A stretch of DNA of 64,000 bases from Rickettsiales bacterium (GTDB lineage Bacteria; Pseudomonadota; Alphaproteobacteria; Rickettsiales; Deianiraeaceae): positions 1 through 64,000 of the forward strand of contig JAFSXM010000031.1 in the NCBI GenBank assembly GCA_017444095.1. The letters run 5' to 3'. The position numbers and the translations under genes were made by a program. The notes below the pieces were generated by a model that was not told the origin of the DNA, did not search any database, and was given only the letters and a program-made list of their open reading frames with translations. Positions 10,996 through 20,176 of the stretch are shown here, one piece after another (the stretch's first letter is position 1; every line of letters starts with the position of its first letter).

Positions 10996-11696
10996 AAAGA
11001 ATATATTTCACTCATTTTTATCTTTACACCGATACCCATTGTTGTATTTAAAACAACACTTTTGAAATAATTAGCCTTTACACTTGCTGGTCGTAATTGT
11101 TTTAAAACTGAAATAAGCTCCTTAAAATTACTCAACAATTGTTCTTCTGTAAAACTTAATCTTCCAATACTTAATTTGACAGATCCATCTTTTGCAGTTT
11201 TAATATCACTTCTTCCTTTTAAAAGAGATTTTACAACATCAGCAACATTATTTTCAACAACAGTTCCAAGTTTTGGATTTGGCATCAAACCACGAGGCCC
11301 AAGCAAACGAGCTAATTTTGCTATTTTCGGCATCATTGCTTTCGTTGCTACACATTTATCAAAATCCGTAATTTTTCCACTCTCAACACTGGCAATCAAT
11401 TCTTCACCACCAGCATACTTTGCACCAGCTGATAAAGCATCATCTATATTTTTTCCATCTGCAAAAACCAAAACATTAACTTTCTTACCATTACCATTTG
11501 GCAATTCAACGAAACTTTTAATAACCTGATCACTCTTATTTGTATCAACGCCCAACAAAACATCAGCATCAACAAACTCGTCAAATTTAGTCATGCAATT
11601 TTTCCTGTATTCCATTAACAGAGAAATAGCTTCTGCAACACTAAAATAATTATCTTTATTGTATAGCTTATATGCTTGTTCTAATCTTTTACTCAT
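10992..11696 (-). CDS. rplA: 50S ribosomal protein L1
   Basis: The protein is L1, the mobile stalk protein and, in many bacteria, the translational repressor of its own operon. The signature LLGPRGLMPNPKLGTV is intact. I start it at the ATG at 11696 (MSKRLEQAYK), giving 234 residues. The longer reading from 11738 would overlap rplK by 41 bases and add 14 residues without family support. With this start it lies one base after the rplK stop and overlaps rplJ by four bases. Confidence 0.96.
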   Translation of the reverse strand: MSKRLEQAYKLYNKDNYFSVAEAISLLMEYRKNCMTKFDEFVDADVLLGVDTNKSDQVIKSFVELPNGNGKKVNVLVFADGKNIDDALSAGAKYAGGEELIASVESGKITDFDKCVATKAMMPKIAKLARLLGPRGLMPNPKLGTVVENNVADVVKSLLKGRSDIKTAKDGSVKLSIGRLSFTEEQLLSNFKELISVLKQLRPASVKANYFKSVVLNTTMGIGVKIKMSEIYSL

Positions 11697-11697
11697 A

Positions 11698-12132
11698 CTA
11701 TTCCTCAACTTTAATTCCCATAGACTTTGCTGTGCCAATAAACATTCTAACAGCAGCCTCTACATCTCCATAGCAATTCAAATCACTCATTTTATTTTTT
11801 ACAACATCCTCTATGTCCTTTTTCTTTATTACAGCAATAGCCCCACCCCTACCAGCAGTTTTAGAGCCAGAAGAAATCTTTGCTATTTGCTTAATAAAAA
11901 ATACCGCAGGAGGCTGTTTAACAATAAAGTCAAATGATTTATCCTTATAGACCGTAATAATTGTAGGACAAGGCATACCTACCATATTTTTCGTTCTATC
12001 ATTAAATTGCTTACAAAAATCCATAATATTAACCTGTCTCTGTCCCAATGCTGGACCAACAGGTGGTGCAGGATTGGCCTTACCAGCTTCAATCTGCAAC
12101 TTAATTTGTGCCAAAACTTCTTTTGCCATCAA
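11698..12132 (-). CDS. rplK: 50S ribosomal protein L11
   Basis: This is L11, 144 residues, which binds 23S rRNA at the GTPase-associated centre. It shows the proline-rich N-terminal region (GKANPAPPVGPALGQRQVNI) and the C-terminal rRNA-binding domain. It is the first gene of the operon here. The usual upstream secE and nusG are absent; an Asn-rich gene of unknown function takes that place. Confidence 0.97.
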   Translation of the reverse strand: MMAKEVLAQIKLQIEAGKANPAPPVGPALGQRQVNIMDFCKQFNDRTKNMVGMPCPTIITVYKDKSFDFIVKQPPAVFFIKQIAKISSGSKTAGRGGAIAVIKKKDIEDVVKNKMSDLNCYGDVEAAVRMFIGTAKSMGIKVEE

Positions 12133-12134
12133 AG

Positions 12135-12165
12135 TTTAAAGCAAATACATTTTTTTAAATGTCAA
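12135..12165 (-). promoter_or_regulatory. Probable promoter of the rplKAJL-rpoBC operon
   Basis: A perfect TTGACA (minus strand, 12160-12165) lies 27 bases upstream of rplK. The best -10 candidate is TTTAAA at 12135-12140, with a long 19-base spacer, so the -10 assignment is weak. The 74-base gap holds no other visible signal. Confidence 0.4.
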
Positions 12166-12206
12166 GCAATTTAATAAAATTGATAAAAATTATTAAAATA
12201 TCAAAA

Positions 12207-13676
12207 TTAAATATTCTGTTCCTTTCCATGATGAGTATCTGTTAAATTTTTTCCAGACTGATTGTTGTCCATTTCCTGATATCCCATCAACTGTTTAACA
12301 TTATCAGAAGAACGACCACTATTCCAAGCTGAAATCAGTTTTTTTTGATCTTCAGTAAGATTGTTGTTATTTAAATAACTCTCAACAACATCTTTTGCAA
12401 AAGCATTTTTTGAAATATTAGTTGTAGAAAAATCACCAATTTTATACCCTTCGATATTAAGCACACCACCAACATGGTTCGTATCAATATTAACACTGGT
12501 TTTAAGTCCATTCAATATCACATGCGATGAGCCATCTTTCCGCCGATATGTTGAAGTATGATTTAAAACTTTTAGCTCTTGATTAGATAGCTTATTTAAA
12601 TTAGAATATGCCTGCATATTATCCGTAAGTGCAAACTTTCTGCCATCTATAATTGCACAATTGCCGTCTACCATAAAACCTTTTCCTTTTGCAAGAATTT
12701 CATTCGTCTGACATACTCCATCACCATTTAAGTCTTCCCATAATGTATATGTAACATTTGGTGAATTCTCACAACTGACAATTTCTTTAAATCTATCTGT
12801 ATAAGTAATGTCACCATCGTTAAATAAATCACCACTTTTGCTGATACCATCCCAATCGTGGTTACTTATTGTGGTGCTACCGTGGTAACTATCATCACCC
12901 AATATACCAGCATTATATTCTCCATCTATATTATCACTTGTTTCAATAGTGGGCACGGATTGGTTATTGTTATTGTTAATGGGGTCATCATTGCTATTTA
13001 TAATAACATTATTATCTTTTATATTAGTTGTATTATCTGCATTATTTCCAGGCTCGTTGTAAGCCGGTGGTATATCGTCCTTTTTCTTAAAAAAACCCAA
13101 AGCCGCTAATATGGCTAATACAAGAGCACCAATTAGTAAAATTGATGCGATAACAAATAAAACAATTTGCCATGTATTATCACTTTTTCTTTTCTCTGAA
13201 ATATTATCCCTAATATTTGGTGTTTTGGCAAGAGCCGGCATCATTGGTCCGTAAACAACATTATTGACTGGAGTATGTGTTTCTCTTTGTGGATGTGTAT
13301 TGTTTAGTTCTTCATTGTTTTCCTTCTTTGGTGGTGTATTATTTAGGTCTTCATTCTTTATATCTAAATTTTCACTTTCTATAACATTATGTGTATCGTT
13401 TTTAGGCTGAGAATTATTGTTATCATTAACCGCTTCCGGTATCGTATTATCTTGACGATCCATACTTCTATTTCTTGTCCGCACAACCATATCTATTGGT
13501 GATGCCGACAAAAGTTCCATATCATCTTCTTCACTGGTGATATCGGCATTTTGTTGCTGTGCTAAGTCATTAAAAATATTTCCAGACTGCAAACCTCCTC
13601 CATTTGCAAATTGATTAAAGATATTCCCTTGTCCACCTTGATCTGGTATATTTGGAAACAATCCTTGTTCTTGCAT
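12207..13676 (-). CDS. Asn-rich single-pass membrane protein with an EF-hand-type loop
   Basis: No family is recognised for the 489 residues. A disordered Asn/Gln/Glu-rich N-terminal half (1-165), with a degenerate Leu-Asn-Asn-Thr repeat around 110-130, leads to one transmembrane helix at about 169-196 followed by a KKKD stop-transfer. Beyond it lies a second Asn/Asp-rich linker and a more ordered C-terminal domain. Residues 315-326 (DLNGDGVCQTNE) match the 12-residue EF-hand/dockerin calcium loop at every ligand position. Similar loops occur in the proteins at 52308 and 55769. The topology suggests a surface or host-membrane protein; function is unknown. No Shine-Dalgarno site precedes the ATG. 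Confidence 0.75.
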   Translation of the reverse strand: MQEQGLFPNIPDQGGQGNIFNQFANGGGLQSGNIFNDLAQQQNADITSEEDDMELLSASPIDMVVRTRNRSMDRQDNTIPEAVNDNNNSQPKNDTHNVIESENLDIKNEDLNNTPPKKENNEELNNTHPQRETHTPVNNVVYGPMMPALAKTPNIRDNISEKRKSDNTWQIVLFVIASILLIGALVLAILAALGFFKKKDDIPPAYNEPGNNADNTTNIKDNNVIINSNDDPINNNNNQSVPTIETSDNIDGEYNAGILGDDSYHGSTTISNHDWDGISKSGDLFNDGDITYTDRFKEIVSCENSPNVTYTLWEDLNGDGVCQTNEILAKGKGFMVDGNCAIIDGRKFALTDNMQAYSNLNKLSNQELKVLNHTSTYRRKDGSSHVILNGLKTSVNIDTNHVGGVLNIEGYKIGDFSTTNISKNAFAKDVVESYLNNNNLTEDQKKLISAWNSGRSSDNVKQLMGYQEMDNNQSGKNLTDTHHGKEQNI

Positions 13677-13726
13677 AAGTTATAACTACAAATTAGTTAT
13701 ATCAAAATATAATCAAAATGCAAATA

Positions 13727-13761
13727 AAATAAAAAAAATAACCACCCATTTATATGGGTGG
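13727..13761 (-). terminator. Intrinsic terminator downstream of the ATP/ADP translocase gene
   Basis: On the minus strand an 8-bp perfect stem (13742-13749 with 13754-13761, loop of 4) is followed by a run of eight T with further T-rich sequence. It lies 38 bases past the tlc stop and ends that transcript before the next minus-strand gene. Confidence 0.9.
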
Positions 13762-13798
13762 CTATTCACAATGCCTAATACAAAAATATTAACAAATA

Positions 13799-15268
13799 CT
13801 AATTATTAGCATTAGCATTTATGTTTTTAATACTCTTATCCAGTCCTTTTACTGCAAAAGTCCACAATAAAACAACAACAATGAAAATACCAAATGCTAT
13901 CGCAGTATAACTACTTGCAACAGTTGTGCCCATAATCATACAAATAACAGATTGTATAGCAGCACCCGAACCTTTACCAAGACGGCCACCGGCGACTTCA
14001 ACAGCAGCTTTACCTTTTGACTTCAATTCAATATCAAGAGGAATATAAGCTTGTTCTTTGGTGGTATCAAACAAAGAATACTTAGTTGCCTTTGTTATAA
14101 TAATCGCACCGGCTCCAACGAATACTGCAACAGCCATAGGATTAACAATGATACTTTTAATAACATCAACTCTACCACCGAGAATTAACACAAAGAAAAT
14201 TACACCAACAACCAGTAAAGTGGCAGGTGTTAGAATGGCTCCAAAAAACCATCCAAATTTTCTCAAAATTTGGCTTGCCAAGAACCAACCGAAAATAATA
14301 GTTAGAACACCAGTGCAAGCCGAATATGTACCCATAAAGGCATTCATACCTTTTTTATCACCAGCAAAATAATTCTTTAATTGCTCTTTCCATTGAACTT
14401 CAAGCAAGTTAATTGAAATACCATAACAAATAACAAGTAAAGCTATAAAGCCAAGATGTTTGGATGTAAATATAATCTTAAAGCTTTCAATTAAACCCGG
14501 TTTTTTCTTTTTTGCCTTTTTCTGGCTTGCATCTAATGGCTCTTCAAGAGGTAAAATCTTACGATTAAGCATAAAATTGCAAAACATTGCAAAAAGACCA
14601 ATGCATAACACAATAACCATTTCAACTTTCACAACAACATCCCAATCAGGTATCATTTGTAACAATTTTGTCACAACACCAACTAATATCAATGATACAT
14701 TTGAGAACACAACAAACATTGGGAAAAATCTTTTTGATTGCTCCATTGAGACAACCTGATTAACAAATTGCCAGAATAATATTTGAATACCGACGGAACC
14801 CCAAAGTTCAGCTAATATGTAAAATAAAGAATAAGACCAATAAATACCCAAATCCATAAAACCTTTTGAATGAGGATGGCTTGCATGTAAGGCATCTATT
14901 GTTTCTTTGCTTGGATGAAAAAAATCAAAATTTGGATTTATAATAAAGCCAAAGATCAAAAAATATGCCAAGAAAGGAATAATAATAACATAGAACAAGT
15001 TTTCTCTGCTAAACTTATTGCTTAACTTAACAAATAGCATAAAAAACAAAATTGCAGCAGGAGTCACACAATATGTTTTTAAGAAAGTAATAACACCAGC
15101 ACCAGCGGCATTAACCACTAACACATCTTTCATATTGCGAAGAAGTGTGTAGTTCATAATCATACAGAACATAATACCTGCAAATGCGAAGAACTTTTTG
15201 AACTCCTTAGCATGAATAGGAAACAAGAAAGAACGAAGCTTTCCAAAGGTTTGTGTATTATCAGACAT
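13799..15268 (-). CDS. tlc: ATP/ADP translocase (nucleotide transporter, Tlc family)
   Basis: The 489-residue protein has about twelve hydrophobic helices and the family opening: an FPIHAKEFKKFFAF segment at about 17-30, then MNYTLLRNMKDVLVV with the KD pair. The segment ELWGSVGIQILFWQFVNQ and the later DTTKEQAYIPLD motif are also characteristic. Such carriers exchange host ATP for bacterial ADP, or import other nucleotides, and occur in Rickettsiales, Chlamydiae and plastids. The sequence does not tell which nucleotide is carried. I chose the ATG at 15268; a TTG two codons earlier is less likely. The gene is monocistronic with its own terminator and is the strongest sign of an obligate intracellular lifestyle. 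Confidence 0.96.
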   Translation of the reverse strand: MSDNTQTFGKLRSFLFPIHAKEFKKFFAFAGIMFCMIMNYTLLRNMKDVLVVNAAGAGVITFLKTYCVTPAAILFFMLFVKLSNKFSRENLFYVIIIPFLAYFLIFGFIINPNFDFFHPSKETIDALHASHPHSKGFMDLGIYWSYSLFYILAELWGSVGIQILFWQFVNQVVSMEQSKRFFPMFVVFSNVSLILVGVVTKLLQMIPDWDVVVKVEMVIVLCIGLFAMFCNFMLNRKILPLEEPLDASQKKAKKKKPGLIESFKIIFTSKHLGFIALLVICYGISINLLEVQWKEQLKNYFAGDKKGMNAFMGTYSACTGVLTIIFGWFLASQILRKFGWFFGAILTPATLLVVGVIFFVLILGGRVDVIKSIIVNPMAVAVFVGAGAIIITKATKYSLFDTTKEQAYIPLDIELKSKGKAAVEVAGGRLGKGSGAAIQSVICMIMGTTVASSYTAIAFGIFIVVVLLWTFAVKGLDKSIKNINANANN

Positions 15269-15342
15269 AATCAAAACTCAACAAAAAGAAAATGACAATT
15301 TTTATTTGCAAGTATAAAAATAATATGACTATATTTGTCTTT

Positions 15343-17101
15343 TCAAAGACACCCACCACAAGGTGTATTGATAGAATGAATACTATTCAACTCAATCATC
15401 GTTTGGTTCTGCTTCGGTTGATCGCCATTGTTAATCTCATTTTGTTGTTCTGCTAACATCTTGTATGTTTGATAGACCTGTTGAGCTCACCTATCCTTCT
15501 CCGAAAAAACCAACCATCGTTGACATTTTTTTAGATAATTTTCTGCATTTAGTTTCTTCGCACTTCTATTCTTTAATTCCATACTTCTATTCTTTAATTC
15601 CATTATTGCACCAGCGGTTAATGTACCATCGCCACCGGCATCAATATACGATGATATATCACTTTGTAGTTTCTTTTCAGTCCAATACATTGCCATCTTC
15701 TGTCGTTCATCTTGTACCAAATCGCCGACTTGGCGAGTTTGATATGTTTCATTATCTTCACCAACTATTTCTTTCATATTTTGCCCTTTCCGCACTACAT
15801 AGCAGTATAATGTATTATCATCATCTAAAACATATGTATATCCACCCTGAGCAAAACCACTTTCGTCAATACAAAAAACCAATGACGATTGCGGTTTAAG
15901 GTCAACATAATCGCCTGTCTTATGTTTAGTTCCTTCATGACCCACAAATGTTGGAATTTTATTGTTAGCAAACGCTGTTTTATCAGGAAAATCTTTTATC
16001 CCAACTCCATCAATATTATGTATACCTTGCATAAAAGCCTCTTTAAATATCCACCGTTGGTTGCTAACATCTATCTTTTTTGTGGCTACATTGTTTTTTC
16101 TACTATCGTCGGACTTTAAATATTCTTCCGGTGTAAATAATGCAAAACTATGCAATATCCTAAACTTTCTACCATGATGACTAAATACAATTTTTGGCAA
16201 CAATTTACTGTTTTTCCAATCAAATTCTGGCAATGTTTCAAACTTAAAAGACCAATTGTCTTGATTTGTTAAACCTGATGTTATGTTGCATAACTCCGTC
16301 CAAACATCATCAGGCAATATTTTGCCATTCTCTTTCGCATCAATAATGGCACCAATTCTCGCTGAAAGATTTTCACTTTCACTCTGCAATTCAGCAATCT
16401 TGGTGTCAATGTTTATAATATTATCATAGTCTTCATCTTCAATATCACTTTGTTGATTATTTTGCTGTACTTGTTCTAAAAAGTATTTCTGGATATCCGC
16501 AAGAACCTTTAAACCCCCTAAGTTTAACCAGCAAAGCACTTCCGCTATCAATATCGCCTGCATTACAGCACATCATATTAATCACGGCCGCATCATCGTG
16601 CATACCTTGAAAGCTAACAAACTCATGATTACCCGGAACGGCTACAAATTGTATTTGTTTGTCTTTTTCTTTATTTTTATTATGTTCTTTAATCTGTGCC
16701 AACAATTCCTCGAATAACTCTATAATCATTTCATTTCCATACCTATACACATGTAAGCTATAATCGTCATTAAGCTTATATGATGTAAGATCACCACAAA
16801 ATGCAATAGTCCCATAAAAGTCTGGGTTCAATACTATTTCTAATTTATGTGTTTCTGAATTAATTTTAACTTCTTTAATAACATTGGCTTGTTTTAATTT
16901 TATCAAAAATGTATCCGGTTCCCCTTCAACATCAGACAAAGGAATAAGTGCCTTATTTAAAGTATCGTCCGATACATTTAGTTTTGATGTGTTATCAACG
17001 GTCTGTTTCGTCGACGATAATAAATCACACCATAGTTTACTATCTTGTATATCAAAATTGTGATTATTTAGCCACCATTTATAATCATGATGATCTTTCA
17101 T
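15343..17101 (-). pseudogene. Calcineurin-like metallophosphoesterase-type gene, broken by a frameshift and a stop
   Basis: Two reading frames join into one protein. The first (16457-17101) contains FCGDLTS at about 101-107 and PGNHE at 156-160, the GD and GNH(D/E) metal motifs of calcineurin-like phosphoesterases. The second frame (15487-16563) continues with SHHGRKF and an HEGTKHKTGDY segment that may supply the later histidines. The frames join at a run of five G on the minus strand (16514-16518); four G would restore one frame of about 537 residues. That frame then meets a TGA at 15487 but stays open for 49 more codons, ending in a Cys-rich CGGCL at 15343. A 21-bp direct repeat (15562-15603) duplicates seven residues. 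I infer a decaying or phase-variable enzyme; sequencing error at the G run is possible. Confidence 0.65.
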
Positions 17102-17322
17102 ACAAACTTTTAATACAAAACATAATACAATATACTAAAAAAAAAAACACAATCGTTTAGTTAATTTACCATATAGCAAACAACTCTTGAGAGTGTGCCA
17201 ACCATACAACTGATAGCATTTAGTTATAATAGTTGTCTCTATATAAGATAACATTTAAGATTGCGACATTGATTAGTTATATAAAATCAAAAGTACACTT
17301 TAACAAAGCCAAAACACTAACA

Positions 17323-17398
17323 TGGTGGGTCCTGTTGGATTCGAACCGACGACCAATTCGTTATGAGCGAACTGCTCTAACCGCTGAGCTAAGGACCC
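17323..17398 (-). tRNA. tRNA-Ile2 (CAU anticodon, lysidine type)
   Basis: A full cloverleaf is visible: acceptor GGGTCCT pairs with AGGACCC, the D-loop reads AGCGGTTAGAGC, the anticodon loop is CTCATAA (anticodon CAT), and the T-arm contains GGTTCGAATCC. The 3' CCA is encoded. The CTTAGCTCAG start and TTGGTCG variable region look like E. coli tRNA-Ile2, whose C34 is converted to lysidine by TilS, rather than elongator tRNA-Met. The distinction from tRNA-Met is inference. Confidence 0.9.
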
Positions 17399-17408
17399 AC
17401 TGTTAACA

Positions 17409-17438
17409 ACAGTACACAATGCACAATATTATTATCAA
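17409..17438 (-). promoter_or_regulatory. Promoter of tRNA-Ile2
   Basis: On the minus strand TTGATA (17433-17438) and TACTGT (17409-17414) are 18 bases apart and end about 10 bases before the mature tRNA. Confidence 0.5.
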
Positions 17439-17519
17439 GTTTTTTTTAAGATACTAAAACCATATCAGCATATCTATATCATATTCGATAGGACATTGTT
17501 AATATAGTATTCTTACATT

Positions 17520-17789
17520 TTATTTCTTGATATCTTTTAATAAACCTTCTAATTTTGCTACAGATTCTCCAATCACCGCAAATTGTGGATTACCTTCAAA
17601 TTTTGCAGCAAATGCTTTTAATTCTTCTAACACTTTCGTTGTGTTTTTTAAAATATTCTCTGCTTGTTCATCGTTATATTCTCCATTTTGCATAGCATTT
17701 GCATCATTTTGAATATTTTTTGATAACAATTGCAATTTGTTAACAAAATCTTGCATTTCTTCTGCTGTTGGTTCTTTTTGAGCTGACAT
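17520..17789 (-). CDS. Small helical protein of unknown function
   Basis: The 89-residue reading from the ATG at 17789 (MSAQKEPT) is acidic and predicted almost wholly helical, with heptad-like Leu/Ile spacing. There is no signal peptide or membrane segment. I do not recognise the family. A longer in-frame reading from 17807 adds six hydrophobic residues and is less plausible. It stands between tRNA-Ile2 and the methyltransferase-HNH gene on the same strand. Confidence 0.65.
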   Translation of the reverse strand: MSAQKEPTAEEMQDFVNKLQLLSKNIQNDANAMQNGEYNDEQAENILKNTTKVLEELKAFAAKFEGNPQFAVIGESVAKLEGLLKDIKK

Positions 17790-17924
17790 AAAAATAATAT
17801 TAAACATTTATATGTTAATTTTTTTATAAAAAGTGTCAAGCAAAATATTATTTTTTCCAACTTTTAGTTAATGTCTTTATATTTTGATGCAACAACAATG
17901 TTTCATGTTGCAATATTTATGATA

Positions 17925-19331
17925 TCAATACTCAACTTGTCTCCTCAATTTTCTTATCAAATCAATTCTTTGCAATAAGAATTCCATTGGTCTTGCACCT
18001 TTTGTTGTATTGCAAGTTCTGCATAAAAGTTGGTAGTTTTCAAGATAGTCGCCTCCGCCGTGTGCTCTTGGAATTATGTGGTCTATATCAAACAAATCAA
18101 TAGGAAATTCACATCCGCAACCATTGCATTTGTGATTTTGTTTTTGATACAAAAACTTTTTGATTTCAAGTTTGGTCTTTGGCTCATTAAGATTTTTTGT
18201 TTCAACATCTGTCCTGTGCGGAAGTTTTGTCTCATCTTTTTCACAATTTAGAACTATAAAATCTTCACCTTGCTGTTTTATCTTCATATCAAGGTCTTTA
18301 ACATCTGTATTTCTCAAATTGCCGTCTTGTTCCAATCGCTCAATCAACAAATCAACTGCTTTGTCTTCAATGTCAATTCCAATCCATTTTCGTTTTAATC
18401 TTTGACTTGCAACACAAGTTGTTGCACAACCGCAAAATGGGTCAAGCACAACACCGCCTTCTGGACAAGATGCCTTTATTATTCTTTCCAGCAATGCAAG
18501 TGGTTTTTGTGTTGGGTAGCCGGTTCGTTCTTTTGCTTGACTATGTAAATATTGTATGTCCCACACATCATTTAAAGCAGTTCCTTTAATACCGCTTCTA
18601 TCCACAATGTTCGCATATTTGTTTAAATCAAGTTTTCCACTTTTAACTAATGCATCAACTTTGTCCTTGTCGTAAATAAAAAGTTGTTGTCCTTTTGACA
18701 CAGTGTTTACATTATAACCTTTATCTATTACTTTTTGCTGGCTTTCAGTTGGGGTTCCATATTGTTTTTCAAAAAATGTTTTTTCAAAATCTTTTGAATA
18801 GCAATATAAAATATCGTGATTTTTTTGAAAATAATTCACTGCATTAGTCCATTTACGATAACTCCACACAATCTCATTCCTAAAATTCTCCTTCCCAAAC
18901 ACACAATCCAACATCAACTTGACAAAATGGCCTGCCGTTGGGTCGCAGTGGTAATAAATTGAGCCAGTGGGTTTTAGAATTCTGTGAAGTTGTATAACTC
19001 TTTGAGACATATAAGTAATATATGCCTTCATTGACATATCACTTACTCGGTCAATAATTTCAATATAGTCCGCCAACTCTGGAAAGTCATTTGCAATTAT
19101 ATCAAGTTGGTATTCATTGACATCACTCCACTTCCAAGTGTCCTTGAACTGCGAGCCTTCTGCACGGCTTCCAATTGGTGCATTATAAAGTCGCTTTGAG
19201 TTAAATGGCGGGTCAAGATAAACCAAATCAACAGATTCACTATTTAATCCATTCAAAACTTTCAAATTGTCGCAAATGTAGAGTTTGTTTACAAACTTTT
19301 GATGTGAAGCATTTGTAGGACATGTTGTCAT
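17925..19331 (-). CDS. Beta-class DNA methyltransferase fused to an HNH endonuclease
   Basis: Residues 1-330 form an amino-methyltransferase (m6A or m4C) with the catalytic motif DPPF at 40-43 and, later, the SAM-binding motif DPFCGCATT near 290. This IV-before-I order defines the beta class. A linker leads to a C-terminal HNH domain with CNGCGCEF, DIDHIIPRAHGGG and CRTCN: two CxxC zinc pairs around a His-metal core. One 468-residue polypeptide may therefore both mark and cut DNA, like a compact restriction-modification enzyme. Whether the nuclease acts on unmodified or modified sites is not visible. No separate specificity gene is adjacent. The next gene upstream, lolD, is on the same strand 61 bases away. 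Confidence 0.88.
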   Translation of the reverse strand: MTTCPTNASHQKFVNKLYICDNLKVLNGLNSESVDLVYLDPPFNSKRLYNAPIGSRAEGSQFKDTWKWSDVNEYQLDIIANDFPELADYIEIIDRVSDMSMKAYITYMSQRVIQLHRILKPTGSIYYHCDPTAGHFVKLMLDCVFGKENFRNEIVWSYRKWTNAVNYFQKNHDILYCYSKDFEKTFFEKQYGTPTESQQKVIDKGYNVNTVSKGQQLFIYDKDKVDALVKSGKLDLNKYANIVDRSGIKGTALNDVWDIQYLHSQAKERTGYPTQKPLALLERIIKASCPEGGVVLDPFCGCATTCVASQRLKRKWIGIDIEDKAVDLLIERLEQDGNLRNTDVKDLDMKIKQQGEDFIVLNCEKDETKLPHRTDVETKNLNEPKTKLEIKKFLYQKQNHKCNGCGCEFPIDLFDIDHIIPRAHGGGDYLENYQLLCRTCNTTKGARPMEFLLQRIDLIRKLRRQVEY

Positions 19332-19392
19332 AGTCTTAATGCAGGTAGTGTAATATTAAAAAACAAGCATTTCTTATTGTATAATAAAACTA

Positions 19393-20070
19393 TCAATCTT
19401 CTTCCGTCAATTCACCATTCAATCTATACACATTATCAAACTTTCCTTTATAGTCTAAACAATGTGATACCATAAGTAGTGCTATATTGTTCTGTTTCAC
19501 CATAGACAGCATCTCATTCACCACAATATTTGACATATCGTTGTCAAGATTGCCTGTCGGTTCATCTGCTAATATAATTTTTGGCTGTTTTATAATTGCA
19601 CGAGCGATGGCAATTCTTTGTTTTTCACCACCTGATAACTCATTTGGCATAGCATTCGCTCTATGCGACATTGATAATTTTTCTAACATTTGTTCTGCAT
19701 TTTGTTTTGCGATTTTTTTATCTATTCCGCAAATGAGCTGTGGAATGATAAGGTTTTCTTCCGCAGTAAAATCATTGAATAGATAGTGAAACTGATAAAT
19801 AAAACCAATTTTCTGCTGTAAAAAAATATTTTTTTGTTTTTCACTAATATTTGTAGTACAATTAACATCTTCAATAACAATTTCACCACCTGTTGGCTTT
19901 TGCACCAAACCTGCAATTTGTAAAAATGTGCTCTTGCCACAGCCTGAATTGCCAAGCAATAATACACTTTCACCGTTTTCAATTTTTAAATTTACATCAG
20001 TTAATATTTGCCTCTCTTTGTTTCCTTCTTTGTATGTTTTACTTATATGTCTTGCTTCAAAAATTGACAT
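19393..20070 (-). CDS. lolD: Lipoprotein-releasing ABC transporter ATP-binding subunit LolD
   Basis: This 225-residue ABC ATPase has Walker A GNSGCGKST, the signature LSGGEKQRIAIARA, Walker B IILADEPTGNLD and the switch histidine in MVSHCLDY. Length and sequence fit LolD, which powers transfer of lipoproteins from the inner membrane to LolA. The membrane partners LolC/LolE are not in the window, so a FtsE- or MacB-like role cannot be fully excluded. Lipoproteins encoded nearby (pal, the SPOR protein) would be clients. Confidence 0.85.
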   Translation of the reverse strand: MSIFEARHISKTYKEGNKERQILTDVNLKIENGESVLLLGNSGCGKSTFLQIAGLVQKPTGGEIVIEDVNCTTNISEKQKNIFLQQKIGFIYQFHYLFNDFTAEENLIIPQLICGIDKKIAKQNAEQMLEKLSMSHRANAMPNELSGGEKQRIAIARAIIKQPKIILADEPTGNLDNDMSNIVVNEMLSMVKQNNIALLMVSHCLDYKGKFDNVYRLNGELTEED

Positions 20071-20099
20071 ATCTACATAATTGTCTTTTTAATGTATAA

Positions 20100-20148
20100 A
20101 AAAATAAAAATCAAACATATAGCAGTGTTTTTCTTGATTTTTATTTTT
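20100..20148. promoter_or_regulatory. Long perfect inverted repeat between lolD and trcR
   Basis: Fifteen-base arms (20100-20114 and 20134-20148) are perfectly complementary around a 19-base loop. They sit in the 106-base divergent gap. This may be a regulator-binding site or an AT-rich RNA hairpin ahead of trcR. Confidence 0.4.
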
Positions 20149-20176
20149 GTCATCAATCCTCTTATGAGGAATTTGT

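Noticed and set aside
11697-11738. N-terminal extension of L1 by 14 residues
   Set aside because: It overlaps rplK by 41 bases and lies outside the normal start of the family.
15343-15489. TGA read as Trp (altered genetic code) because the frame stays open past a TGA
   Set aside because: Conserved genes use TGG for Trp and several genes end in TGA (rplA, the 42670 gene). One nonsense change in an already frameshifted gene explains it better.
17323-17398. Elongator or initiator tRNA-Met
   Set aside because: The CAT anticodon fits, but the acceptor, D-loop and variable region look like tRNA-Ile2. Kept as an alternative only.
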